Below, one piece after another: positions 45,530 through 56,734 of a stretch of 64,000 nucleotides of DNA. The stretch covers positions 18,130,030-18,194,029 of the forward strand of contig NW_019211459.1 in NCBI RefSeq assembly GCF_002443255.2, written 5' to 3'. How positions within the stretch are numbered: position 1 is the first letter of the stretch; the number at the start of each line of letters is the position of its first letter. The DNA comes from Varroa destructor (lineage: Eukaryota; Arthropoda; Arachnida; Mesostigmata; Varroidae). The position numbers were made by a program, and so were the translations under genes. Under the pieces are notes generated by a model. It was not told where the DNA came from and did not search any database. It saw only the letters and a program-made list of their open reading frames with translations.

Positions 45530-45979
45530 TTAAGCGGGGTAACTTAAAAGAAATCACGTTTTGGGGCGTGTCTCTTAAATCTGTTCGTACTTGTCAAATT
45601 CTCGACCTGCTATGAGTGCTTGATGTGGCTAACTGCAGTACGACGGCAACATAGCTTTGTCTTAAGTAAGTCAACTTTTTCACAGCCAAAAAAATTCAAC
45701 TTCTCATATGTGAGGGAGGAGATACAATTAGAAAGGGAAGAGTGAATTTTCTGTGTACGAGTGATGTTCGCTTGGTCTTTAACTGCAACCAGCTAAGCTA
45801 GGTCCTGCCAGGCTGGCGCAGCGCCTGTTCTATTGTTTCATTTGAGAGTTAGTTCGGCCGTAGACTACAAAGCTGCTACAAACGGTGCTTCGGAAATCGC
45901 TGAAAAAAGCGCACATCGTGTGTGAGCGGACGTAGGTACCTTTTACATTAAAATTACATTGTATCAATTTTAGCATGCG

Positions 45980-46600
45980 AAGCTCAGTAGGAGCGCACAC
46001 GCGGACAAACTGGCAGTGGGCAAGGCGGGCGGCGGAGCTTGCAGGCGAACAGTGAGGCGCGGAGGGACAGATGAAGAGAGACGGGTACTAATAAAAAATT
46101 TAGAAAAGACGATGTAACTTGCGTCGTTCATACCCATCCGGGTGCTTCATCGTCGCCGCCGCCCTGGTCGGTGTTTCCGTCGCAGTCTCACTGTGTTCGC
46201 GACTGGTCGACGTTGAAATGTGACGTCAGGAATCTCTCCGCCCCGATTCTTGCAAAGGGCGGCTGGGACCTAACAGAGAAGTATCCAGGAGCGCAATCGT
46301 GTTTCTCTGGAATCCACACACACAGACAGGCAGACAGCAAGCCCACTAGGCTCTCCGCATGGTCACGCGGCAGGCACATACGCTCCATGTGACGTCACGC
46401 AACTACTGGCCACCAGAGCACGATGAGTATCCATGGCCACGACATAAGGGGTGGCTTGCGCGCTAGGGATGCCGAGGGCAGCGGGGCGAAGAAGTCAGAG
46501 GAATGCCAAGATGGCTACCGGAAGTATGGCGAGCTCGCGCCGGAAGTGGAGAAATGGCTCAAGGCAGGAATCGCCGCGTCATGGAAGCAGCACATCGCAC
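45980..46600. promoter_or_regulatory. GC-rich, motif-dense promoter-like interval
   Basis: The stretch is GC-rich and contains a GC box (GGGCGGC, 46027-46033), two perfect CRE palindromes (TGACGTCA, 46221-46228 and 46390-46397), a YY1-type CCAAGATGGC (46506-46515) and two ETS-type CCGGAAGT sites (46518-46525, 46540-46547). This combination is typical of housekeeping promoters in animals. The YY1 and ETS matches fall inside the proposed exon at 46423-46602, so those may be coincidental. Confidence 0.4.
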
Positions 46601-46602
46601 AA
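46423..46602 (+). CDS. candidate first coding exon of a plus gene
   Basis: Sixty codons run from ATG to a donor ACAA|GTTAGT in phase 0. Composition is strongly coding-like with G/C third positions, and the peptide is polar with a helical look (YGELAPEVEKWLKAGIAASW). Two CRE motifs lie 33 and 202 nt upstream. The next candidate exon (46742-46990) starts in the matching phase. No family is recognised. Confidence 0.4.
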
Positions 46603-46741
46603 GTTAGTGTGTATGTAATGAACTGAGAAAGACGGCTTGTCTTTTCTGGCCAGCGGTCAGGGAGAGTTCCTGCTGATCCAGGGTCGACGAGCAAGGACGA
46701 TCTAACCAAAGCGTAGTGGTGGTTTGGCCAGTCCCAACCAG

Positions 46742-46990
46742 ACTCAGGGCGGCTTCACTACCGTTTTCAACCCCCAAAACAGAAAGATTACTGACATTAA
46801 AAGGACACTTCGCCTTTTTGATTCAGTTGGTCCTTCCGGCGACCCACTATTACCACCTATGCTGGCGCTATTGCCGTCGCCATTCTCTCACTTGCCCCTA
46901 TTCGACTTTCATCTTTTTCTAAGCAGTGCGGCTGCTTCTGCTGTCCTTACACTGCCGAATTTATGGTTGTTTCTAGTGAAAAAAAGATGA
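46742..46990 (+). CDS. candidate second exon
   Basis: Acceptors at CCCAACCAG (46741) or GACTCAG (46747) both keep phase 0 with the preceding exon, giving an intron of about 140 nt that carries a TCTAACC branch-like site. The frame begins TQGGFTTVFNPQNRKITDIK and later becomes leucine/proline-rich to TGA at 46990. The later, pyrimidine-rich part may be intronic, ending in a further acceptor (CATCTTTTTCTAAG, 46922). Confidence 0.3.
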   Translation, partial: TQGGFTTVFNPQNRKITDIKRTLRLFDSVGPSGDPLLPPMLALLPSPFSHLPLFDFHLFLSSAAASAVLTLPNLWLFLVKKR

Positions 46991-47560
46991 TGACATCAAA
47001 TGGATTCCTCCACTAAACCAAGAGTGTCCTCATAGGCACACACACATCCATATAGAGTCGCATTTTATCATATACCGTCGCACACACAGAGGAACTGTCG
47101 TTTATGTAGTAGAAGTAAAGCAGTGAAAAGGTCTTTTGACGCCAACGTTACTTGGTCTTACTTCCTAGTGGACATTAGAACCGCATGTCTGCGCACTCGG
47201 TTCGGCTGTGCGATTTGTTCGAAATTCCGCAGTATCGTTTGCATGTCTTGCCAATATTCGCTGGTTCTGTTGCTTCTTTACTTCTGCTTGACAACATAGC
47301 AGAGTATATTAAAGGTAATGTACCGAAACGGACAAGAAGACAGGGAGACATCGCACGAACACAACCAGCCGGACACAAGACCACAACGTACTGAAGGATA
47401 CGATTACCATGTGAATAGACGCACTGAAAAGTAATTGAGTCATATGTCACAGAAGACAAGCACTCTGTCTTATCCAATAACAACGCAAGCTCGAAGTCGA
47501 ATGATGAAGTCTTAGAAGTCGAACGAAGTAACCGAAGTCATCAAAGCTGAGTATCAAGTG

Positions 47561-47790
47561 GGAGGTTATTGAGATAGTCAAGAAGGAAACTTTCGAAATC
47601 GACTTTTCGTCGTTATCGAATGATGAAACACAAAAGCAGTTAAAGGAGGAAAGAGACGTAGAAAACGGCCCAGAAGTGATTTGTCTCGTGCACACCTGTG
47701 CCTTCTTGGTGGGGTTTTGGGGTGACATAATCGACGCACCGGAGCTCAACAGTGCCATGTTTCGTTCACTAAGAGCGAAACAATGTTTTC
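47561..47790 (+). CDS. weak open frame without start
   Basis: About 74 codons are open between stops; the core reads ETFEIDFSSLSNDETQKQLK, then EVICLVHTCAFLVGFWGD. No good acceptor is seen. The minus frame 47447-47758 overlaps. Possibly coding, probably chance. Confidence 0.15.
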
Positions 47791-47918
47791 TTTAAAACAA
47801 AAAAAAAAACAACCAATTGGCAGAACAACGTTTCTTTCTTGTTCCTTCAGCTCAATTACCCCTTTTAGTCAGTCTGTTTGTTGTCAGTGTTGATCACCTG
47901 TAGACAAGCGAGATCTTG

Positions 47919-47947
47919 TATATATATATATATATATACATATATAT
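47919..47947. repeat. (TA)n microsatellite
   Basis: A TA dinucleotide run of 29 nt with one CA interruption. Confidence 0.95.
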
Positions 47948-47999
47948 TTTGCAGTTATTCCTTGTTTATTGACCAGTCAATCGACTAACATCAAGTCGT

Positions 48000-49380
48000 C
48001 CCACTGCTGGTGGAGGCTGTTCCTGCCGCTTAAGCCCATATAACTACTTGTCTCATTTTGTCCATTCTGAGCCGTCTTCTCATAAAAGTGTATATCCTAC
48101 GTGAAGCAGTGAAATACAAAGAGATCCGCAGGCAGCAAAAACATGCACAGCGAGTAGCTGGCCATAGCCGTACGACGATCTACTACCGCACGATAGATAC
48201 TGTGGAGTGCCGTCCATACAGTTTGACAGAATAATCTGCGGATGCCGATCGACACCGCACGGCATAGTGCCAGAGTTTGAATTGTGTGTCGGAACGGCTG
48301 AGCATCATCGCATGGCCTCCCGCACGCGGCGGGGGGTGCGCACGCCCCGACAAAGGACGTTCCGCACATCGACTGACGCTCTGCTGGAGCTTCTACTGCT
48401 CCACGGCTCGCTAAACAGACAACGGGCCGACGTACGCTCTGTTTGAACGCCGAAGTGCTTGAGCGGACAAGTCGAAGTCCCTGGCGCATTTAGAATAAGA
48501 GCTACCCAGTCGAGGCAAACGAATCACAGCGCCAGGAAAGAAGCGAGTCGCGATCGGCCATAGGCAAGCCAAGCAAGAACGCAACAGGGAACGGTCGCAG
48601 CGCATAGCACAGCATGCATCATCATTGTACGGTCCCATCAGTTCACCCGAAGCGTTCGTACACAACAGAGCGAAAGAGAAGACGCAAAAAACAAATAAAT
48701 AATTCAAACAGAGACGGAGCAAGATGCGGAGGAAGCAATGGATAAAATCGAGTGGATAAGCTGGCATCACAGAGGACAACGACGAAGATCGACTGGCGCG
48801 ACGCGGGCCGGACAATGCAATTGTAGACCCAGTTACAGGGGTACAAGTGATGATAACAACGACGAAAAAAGCCAATTCTGACGGCCCTGTGTGTGTGCTT
48901 CTAAAATGCAACATTATACAACACTGCGGTCTGTATGTATGTGTGTAATGCCGAGGTCTGACTGAGATTATCGGGTAGAAAATTAAAATTGGCCGCTGGG
49001 CTGTTATGCTCGTTCACTTAAGAAGGTCTCACATTCTAACAAGTGGAAAGCCGTGACGGTAAAGATCGTTGTTTGCCTTCAGCCTGTCAGAACTATTACG
49101 TACTACTCAATCAAGATCATATGGCTGTAGTATGTCCGGCTGGTCCGTAGTTTTTGAACAATGTACCGTAGCATCGTTAGTGGAAATAGTGAACGTCCGA
49201 GCCTAAATCTCCATTTCGGGCACGTGATCTCACGCTATGGCGTGAGTCGTACGAGCGCCTATCATGGTAACCGACCTATTTTAAATACAATTCCAAAACA
49301 CTTACAAATGAATAATACAGCGGCGCGATTTTAAACGAGATAGAATACAGACTAAATACGAAAATAGAGCTTTAACGCGA
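48000..49380. other. stop-poor region and spacer
   Basis: Overlapping frames on both strands (48097-48489 minus, 48207-48446 plus, 48411-48914 minus) lack boundary signals. 48950-49380 holds nothing recognisable. Confidence 0.45.
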
Positions 49381-49423
49381 ATAGTACGAGATTAAGCGAA
49401 CATTACTTCTCCCTCTTCTCTTC

Positions 49424-49441
49424 TTTTTTTTTTTTGTTTAG
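49424..49441 (+). other. strong isolated 3' splice-like site
   Basis: T12 followed by GTTTAG, itself preceded by CTTCTCCCTCTTCTCTTC, makes one of the best acceptor-like sites in the window. The following sequence is open in two frames (RTTLANGPSKWSLVLWLKI to a stop, or GPPWQTGLVNGHLYYG). No donor is convincing. Confidence 0.25.
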
Positions 49442-51169
49442 CGGACCACCTTGGCAAACGGGCCTAGTAAATGGTCACTTGTATTATGGCTTAAGATCTA
49501 GTCTTTTGTATGGATTTTTACAGTACTGCTATTCATAGACTGGGTAGACTTGGCCATATCGTCTGAACATCAAAAGCGCATAGTGAAGTATCACTCTAGC
49601 TAGCAGCATATTGCCAGCACACACATTAAGCACCTAAAAATAAAGGTCAACCAGGTCCTTTCGGCTTTTTTTTACAAGTTGTTTTGCTAGCTCGTTCGTC
49701 TATCTGACTCAGAGTTGCTAATATTGAACCGCTTGAACGCCAAAGCTAAGCATGCTAACCAATCATGGTTGGTGGTGCCCAGCGTCTGTAATAGCAACAC
49801 CAACAACAATAACAAAAACAACGACAGAAGCCAGGCGATTTACCGAACGAAAGTCATCGAAAAACTAGACGCCACCTTTGAGCTGGCGATTACCAATGCC
49901 GACTGTCTGTTAGCCGCGGCGGCGATGGTCATGGTAAGCCGGACTGCGGAACAACCTTTAACTTCTTCGCCACTAGCGTCGCGAGGCCAGACGAGACGGG
50001 GACTTCAATCACAAGACTTCGAAATGTTAACACTTTGAACTAGTGAAAATACAGTGCCTCTAGCGATACTTGCAGTTCTAATCGGTATCGCTGTTGTCAT
50101 GGCAAAATTTGTCGTAGTAATACGCTACCCCAATGACAGGAACAGACAGTGCGTTTTTCTCCTCGGTTCTTCTTGTCACTATAGCCGTCTTTCGATCCAC
50201 AAACCGGCCGTCGTTGGCCGTTCGCACGAAGGAGTTTTTGTTTATCTAAAGAGTCGAAGGAAGATAAGCTTTTTGGTGCGCCGTGTGCCGCGAGTCTGTC
50301 CGTCTGTCGGTGGTAGTTCGACGTCGACCGACAACGAACGCACACAAATCGGTCCTGCGACCGCAACAACAACCACAGCGTCTGCCCTATGTGCCTGCAC
50401 GCATTCTACTATACATTTCTGTGTGATTATGTGTGGCTATAACTGTGTGCGTGTATCTATCTGTCTTTTACTATTTGGAATTGTAGACGGTCGCTATCAT
50501 GCTCGCCATTACTGCTGTCGTTACTACTACTACTATAGTACAAAGCAAAGTTCGTAAGCTGTGGGGGAAGTTGGACGCGTGTAGTTCTGAAGACAAATCG
50601 ATGAAATCAGAGGATTCTTCTTGGACGGACTGCGGCGGTAACGGGCCGCGGCTAGCGAATGGTAAATGTACCCACTATGACATGGCCGCCGTATGACCAT
50701 TAATGGGAAAGAAAGAGATGCCGTCAAATTGCGCAACGGATTGGTCGTTGATAGCATTTCAATAGTTTCATGATTTTTTTTTAGTTTTAAATAACGAAGA
50801 GCTAGGGGATGGGAAGGGGGAGACGAAAAGCGATGGATTAGGGACAGGCCTTCGGCATCGGTCTTTTGTCCGGTAACAGGACATTGACGCATTGAGCGTC
50901 GACTAGATAGCATAGCTGTTAGGGAACATTACTAGCTGACTGCATCAAGCTCAAATAGATTGTGGAATTGAAATGGGTTAGCCAAATAGCTCGAATATGT
51001 TTTCGTTGATGCTTTTTGCGTTATTTTTTCGCTTGTCTATTACTATTATTGCATTGAAATAATATAAACATGGTTTTTATGTCCTCAGTTATACCGTAAC
51101 GAATAATTGAAATGTTCAATATAAATCAAAGAACGTTCCAAGTACACATAACTTTATTTTGTGAAAGTA

Positions 51170-51171
<2 letters not shown>

Positions 51172-51216
<45 letters not shown>
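51172..51216. repeat. (GT)22 microsatellite
   Basis: A pure GT run of 45 nt. Alternating purine-pyrimidine sequence of this kind can adopt Z-DNA. Confidence 0.97.
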
Positions 51217-51219
<3 letters not shown>

Positions 51220-51359
51220 TTATAAATCACCTGCCGACATACATCTGTTGAAAGAAGGTTATCGATTTCGCAAAGTTGCTCTATGAATTTATGACGACGT
51301 TGAATAAAAATAGATATCTTTTTTAGATGTAAAAATCAAACAGCCATGACATTTTGACA

Positions 51360-51362
<3 letters not shown>

Positions 51363-51419
<57 letters not shown>
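51363..51419. repeat. (AT)28 microsatellite
   Basis: A pure AT run of 57 nt, 146 nt downstream of the GT tract. It is self-complementary and may extrude a cruciform; its length in the assembly may be inexact. Confidence 0.97.
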
Positions 51420-51422
<3 letters not shown>

Positions 51423-51429
51423 AACATTT

Positions 51430-52320
51430 GCATAAACACAACGTAGTTAAAGTGCAGTGAAGCAATGAGGGTATGATAAGGGTAACGAAGGTATATAAAC
51501 ACTCGTTTAAGCTGTTCCTATTCATGCACGGCACTTTTTTGAGCTCTTCCGCTAATTCTCGGCCAACCATTGCTCTTCGTTCTTACGTGTTCTTCAATTC
51601 CGTGAAGAGCAGTAGCATACTTCCTAATATTTGAATATCGAGATGGACCCTTTGTTACAGACTAGAATTCACAAGTACGTAGCTGACACATAAAATGGTT
51701 GCGTAGCCATTGGTTCGCCTTCTTAAAACCGTCTGCCGCTAAGTTCGCTGACCGCCAATTTATCACTATCTCGTAGCATTCGTACTTCTACGCTTTTAGC
51801 TCAATAGACGGGCGCTCTCAATTAAGGCGTACCTCTTATTCGTTGACTCGTTCATGGCAGGTTCAGGAAGAGAAATATCATCTATACGGCTTACTTCGAA
51901 CTTCGCTTTGTCATTTTTGTAGGACCAGTTCAAGTGGATGATCATCTGTAAATCTACGCCATGGCGACCTGCCTTAGGTAACTAGTTTTTTTTAGACCTA
52001 GCTGAATACCATCCCGCCTGTACGACCGCCGCCTGTTTCTTGGCTATTGGACAGCAGCACAAATGAAATACATTCAAGCCAGTGCCTTTTGAACCTACAA
52101 TATGCTTCTTCTTCAGCCTGAACGTTTTGGTGACTTTAGGTTCGGTGCGTTGGTAGATGACGAAATACCCCCAGCGTCCATTTCGTAGGTCAGAGGGCCT
52201 TAAATAAAAACATGTTGGTACACTAGAGTGGTTTCTTGTTGACGCCGATGTTACTGCTGATACACTTCGCATGCGTGCATTCCGTGATCGTCATTGGCTC
52301 TCGTAAGCGGCAGGATAGTT
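51430..52320. other. spacer
   Basis: Only short unsupported frames, for example 51982-52272 minus. Confidence 0.5.
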
Positions 52321-52382
52321 TGTTCCCACACACTTAGGCTCAGCCTTCACCCTCTTTTTTGCTCCTTGTCTGGGTCTTTTAG

Positions 52383-52481
52383 CCCGCTAGTGTTGCTCCG
52401 CGTTCGCTCCTCCGAACAGCCCTTTCCAAGAAGAAATCAGTGTTTAGACTAATACAACAAACAAAACGAAAGATCTTCTGA
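52383..52481 (+). CDS. candidate terminal exon, basic tail
   Basis: A long pyrimidine tract (CTTCACCCTCTTTTTTGCTC through GTCTTTTAG) ends at 52382. The frame enters in phase 0, reads 32 codons, PASVAPRSLLRTALSKKK then FRLIQQTKRKIF, and stops at TGA 52479-52481. It is strongly basic. No upstream exon was found. The acceptor is among the best in the window. Confidence 0.35.
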   Translation, partial: PASVAPRSLLRTALSKKKSVFRLIQQTKRKIF

Positions 52482-53254
52482 CTGACGCCTACTGAAAAAG
52501 GACGCATTTGGGCCAACGACTGTTGGATTCGCTAGGAACCTCATCCGGAGTTATTCAACTAAGCGGGTCAGTAAGTACGAGACGATCGCATCACTATTTT
52601 CACAGTTGAGAACATGATCGGAAGCCTCACCATGATCCCCATCATCCTGAGTAAAAGAAGCAATAGGGTCCGGTGATACTGCCGCTCTGTTAGCAGTCGA
52701 GACGGCGCCGTGTAAGTGGATCTTGTAGCTGGGCTAGAGCGGCTAATAGTTTTTCGTCATATTTAAGTAAAGAGAGTAAAAGTTAAACCAAGAGAAAACG
52801 AACGGGGACGACTAAGCATGGCCTGTCGATCTGAGAGGTAGGTATGTTTTAGGATGTATATCTCATTTTAAAGTGATCGTATTCGCGCTCCCTGATGATC
52901 TCTTGTTCATGGCTCAATCTTAATTTTCATTAGCGTACTTATTAACCTGCTCCCATGCGATTTGATCCACTACAATCCCCCACAAAAAAAAGGTAACGCT
53001 TTCAACAAACGAGGGGGGCCACCCTAGATAGCAACAACGAAAAGCGTAAGCGGCTTGTATACAAGGAGTGAAAATTAGAAAGCATAGTAAGGAAACCGCC
53101 TGCTGTATCTCGTGCAAATGAGTGCAAGTTCTACGGTGCACACAGTAGAAACTGCCAAAAAGTCACACTTATTTTCTTATAATTAGCATATATCTGCGCG
53201 GAAGAACGTAGCTTGTATAAATATATCCAGGCAGTAGTTCCTGCAACTACTAAA

Positions 53255-53425
53255 CTAAGCTAGCAACATATCGTAAGCCGACCACATCAATCCGTTCATC
53301 AACTTTTCGAAGTCGAGCTCCGGTCCCTCTTCAGAAACAAAGGGGTTCAGCGCAAGCTTTATAGCATCTTCGCAGTCATTCAATACACACAGTGAGAACA
53401 GCCGTAGCGGCACACGCGACACATA
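53255..53425 (-). CDS. frame downstream of an in-frame TAA
   Basis: The minus frame continues in the same phase after the TAA at 53426-53428 for 56 codons to TAG 53255-53257. It reads NDCEDAIKLALNPFVSEE and ends LMWSAYDMLLA. Codons are purine-first. It could be joined to the upstream block by a short intron (a 78-nt GT...AG interval keeps the frame) or be a degraded copy. Confidence 0.3.
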   Translation of the reverse strand, partial: YVSRVPLRLFSLCVLNDCEDAIKLALNPFVSEEGPELDFEKLMNGLMWSAYDMLLA

Positions 53426-53428
53426 TTA

Positions 53429-53632
53429 TATAACTGATATGAATGCGGCTCCGAGCTCTTGGGCAAGTCGTCGTATGATTGTTGACACAGGCGGCAAGGG
53501 CTCTATGTGGGCGTTACTGTCAGTAATGGCTTCACATTCACTGTCAAATACAGTACACAATTTTTCAGAGGTGGGGATGGACCCCCCCCCTTCATCTTCA
53601 CATCCAAGGTTAACTGGGTATAGTCTGGTCAA
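53429..53632 (-). CDS. candidate coding block, unknown product
   Basis: The minus frame reads acidic then aliphatic sequence (SECEAITDSNAHIEPLPP, then STIIRRLAQELGAAF) up to TAA 53426-53428. A superb acceptor (TTCTTTCTGCTTAACC through CATTCTTCAG) lies just upstream at 53654, but all frames from it hit early stops, so the exon probably starts at a weaker acceptor near 53612. A G9 homopolymer inside (53582-53590) is a possible frameshift point. Confidence 0.3.
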
Positions 53633-53659
53633 ATTTGCATTTTAGATGGGGCCCTGAAG

Positions 53660-54690
53660 AATGGAGGTTAAGCAGAAAGAAAAAATAAATGGGGGTTAAG
53701 GAAGGCATTGGGGTCACTTTGCTGCTGCCACCGCTGTCGCTGTGGTCGTCGCTTTCGTCGTTGATTCCGGCTCGACTCGATTTTGAAATTTTGCAAATGT
53801 CTTTGCTTGAGCTACGTAAGACTTATCGTAAGTATGACACATAATCCACAGTTTGTAATCGTGAAAGCAGCCTTGCCAGCTTTAGAAGAGCCAAACAAAA
53901 GTTCTACCCTTTGATCAAAAGTTGATTTGAATAGCCAAAAAAAAAGAAGATGATAATGATTCAACATAGAGCGACGCTTTTAAATAACATTTTGGTGGTT
54001 AGTTCCAACAGTAAACTATTCGATTTATAAAAACAAACGATGTTACATGTTTGACAATTGTCCACCCTGTTGTTTGTCGTCTTGTGTATTTTTTTGCACT
54101 GCAATACGTCCCGCATTCAAGACATGAATACGGTATGGTAGGACTAGGATTGTTAGCTATTCTGAACTTCTGTTTATACTCGCCTATTAGACGATCTGGC
54201 TTAATGCACTAGTGCTGAAAGAACAACTAACATTGATACTGAAGTTACTTAACACACTGCGACAATGTAGCAAACAAAACAACCCAACATCTTCTTTTTT
54301 CAAAATTTATGGACACATACACACGTATAAACATATATATGTTTATATATATGTATAGAAGCAAACTGTTCAGTAGTCTTAAAAATAAAGCGTTACTTAT
54401 CTCTTTATCTAAGTATAGTCTTTCCAGTATTTGTGATATTTATGTGCCTTGTTAAATACTTAAGCGTCAAAATGGCGTCACCGACCGTATATGTTTAAAT
54501 GGGTTAGATGCAACTAGCCCTGCTACTTCTGTTGTCCGATTTTTATATCCAGACAAACATGTAGAGCACTCTCACTAAACTGCACCCCATTAAAAATATC
54601 GCTATTGCTATTATTGCCGTTGAAGTAGGTACATAAAAAGCAAAGTCGTTTATAATTGTCTAGTGAGTGCGCTAGGCAGCGCTAGAAGGA
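53660..54690. other. spacer with palindrome
   Basis: AT-rich sequence. TATAAACATATATATGTTTA followed by TA at 54326-54347 is a perfect 22-bp palindrome. No gene is supported. Confidence 0.55.
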
Positions 54691-55637
54691 CGCGAGGGAT
54701 TGCCACCGAATTGTTCTGAGGTGCATACGGGATTCCAAGCAACTGGATCCCGTTCCGCTTACGCAGGCCGATTAGTGAGTTACCTCCGCGTGAGTAAGTG
54801 CCTGCTGTGGCCTGCTCTGCATCGCCTTCTCCCGTCAGACCTTTCTATATGTTTGTGTCTTATGTTAACCATTGAAGATAGTCATATAGCACAATTAACG
54901 AGAAGGCTAGCGAAATCTCAATTCGCCACTCGAGGAAAGATGAAAGACATGTAATATGAGGTCCCTGTTCGATGGGCCTGAGCTCAGCAGGCCTGTAGTA
55001 GGCGTGGTTAAATGGCACATGTATGCATAGCTATATAAATTCCTTCGGCGGAGCACAACATGGCCATGTGTCCGTAAACACATTTGCATGTCTCTGTGCC
55101 ATGAGTTTACGCGCATCCCCAACTGTCTATACTCGGCGAAATCATAACTTGCCACTACAGAAAGCGAGAAACCCCCTGGAACTAGCAGCGGCGACAACTG
55201 CAATAGCCATGCTGTACAGCGCCGCGTTGCGTGTGTCGCACAGCTTTCACTAGCTAGAAAAAAGCAGGTACAGGTCGCCCCCTTTATTTCAGGTAGCCGT
55301 ATAGCTAGTTATACTAGCGTCTTGCATTACTATTGCTGTTAATAGAAGTAATTTTTTTTTCGTGGTCGATACGAAATCCGGCTGCTCCTTTCTGATGTTG
55401 CTGCTCTCACCGTCTCTACCCGTGTTTTCCCGTTTCCCCGGAATGCACCCATGGTATTACATCGTTGCCGAACAAATCCTTAATCCTCGTTGTTCAACCA
55501 GAAGGCGTGACAACTTTCCACTCGTTGAAAACATGTATGACCGCACTAAAGGCTAAACAATGGTAACGACCATATCATCACGATTTGTCGCTAAACTGCC
55601 TCCCTTTACCGCTGTTCGATTGGTCGCTAGGCGCTTG

Positions 55638-55660
55638 CTACCTACCTACCTACCTACCTA
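55638..55660. repeat. (CTAC)n tetranucleotide repeat
   Basis: Five to six CTAC units ending in CTATTTA. Confidence 0.95.
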
Positions 55661-55699
55661 TTTATCCATCTGTGGGTAGTATTGTGTACATATAACCGC

Positions 55700-56450
55700 A
55701 TTGTCACATAAAAGTACGGGTTACATGTGTCACTAAGAAAGATAATCGAGCAGACTGTCAAGAGCAACAGTTGAGTTACAACCCCGGTACTTGATAGAAC
55801 CATCTGTAATTACCTAGCGTAATTACGTCTGTATCAGGTAATGAATACCAGAAATAGCCTAACATAGCCTGTAGGTCTATGGAGTTATATGCTTTATCGT
55901 ATTCATTCCTCGTTATATGGGGAAAAGCATGCAAGTAACGATAATGGCTTTCAGCTTTTGTTTCAATTAACTTCCCTCTTTCCGTAAGTTGCTCTTCAGA
56001 GTCGGTTGGTCGCTTCAAACCACATTTCTACCATCAGCGAGCCGGAACCTTACACAATAGTGGAATAGCAGAAAGCTGACCGATCGAAAGAAACAAAGCA
56101 AGACTTGCTTCCCATTTAACGTCATCCTTGACATAAAAATGGCAAACGTGGGAAATGAAAAATAGTTACTGAAACAATACTTTACTCCTTTGGGTCCTAT
56201 TTGACAGCGAAGAGTGCCGATGTGCCGTACATAGCTTATCTATACCGAGTCGATACTATTATTACTACGCGGATGCTGTCCCTACGAAAAACAATTTATT
56301 CCCCGTGCATTCATGCTGGGTGCACGATGGAGGAGCCCAGAAGCAATGGGGCTATGGCAACGGGTTGGCTGTAAGCCGAGTTCTGCCGTTGTTCTATTCG
56401 TTCTGTCATTTTGTACCGGGGTAATTGCTAAGCAGCTTTTCCCCTTTTCT
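55700..56450. other. spacer
   Basis: One minus frame (55776-56018) without boundary support. Nothing else. Confidence 0.5.
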
Positions 56451-56491
56451 TTTCTATATTCGTTTTTCTGGCTGGCTTGCTTACATTGCAG

Positions 56492-56545
56492 AATACCGAT
56501 GGATACTTACTTTTTGTTGCTTACTTAGGTTTCAGCGACCAGCTC
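56492..56545 (+). CDS. candidate exon with strong acceptor
   Basis: The acceptor GGCTGGCTTGCTTACATTGCAG ends at 56491. The frame reads NTDGYLLFVAYLGFSDQL. A weak donor CTC|GTAGCG after 56545 would keep phase 0 with the next exon (56735); otherwise the same frame runs on through a (TA)n and (TG)n microsatellite. TTAG|GTTTCA is another possible end. No family recognised. Confidence 0.3.
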
Positions 56546-56566
56546 GTAGCGCTTCAAGATGCACAG

Positions 56567-56615
56567 TATATATATATATATACGATGATGCTATGTGTGT
56601 GTGTGTCTGTGTGTG
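56567..56615. repeat. (TA)8 and (TG)n compound microsatellite
   Basis: (TA) at 56567-56582 and imperfect (TG) at 56594-56615, lying inside a 183-codon open frame (56477-57028) where they would encode tyrosine/isoleucine and cysteine/valine alternations. This suggests the repeat is intronic. Confidence 0.9.
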
Positions 56616-56734
56616 CATATCTTCGAAAGCATCATGTAGACGCTGGCGTCCAGTGGCGTGAGCGATGGTCGATATTCAAGACGCTTGTTTGTTGCTCTGG
56701 CCGATTCCCGCTCTCATTCCGCTCTTCGCACCAG

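Noticed and set aside
48097..48914. 130- and 167-codon minus frames
   Set aside because: Cysteine- and leucine-rich low-likelihood products, overlapping plus frames and no splice signals.
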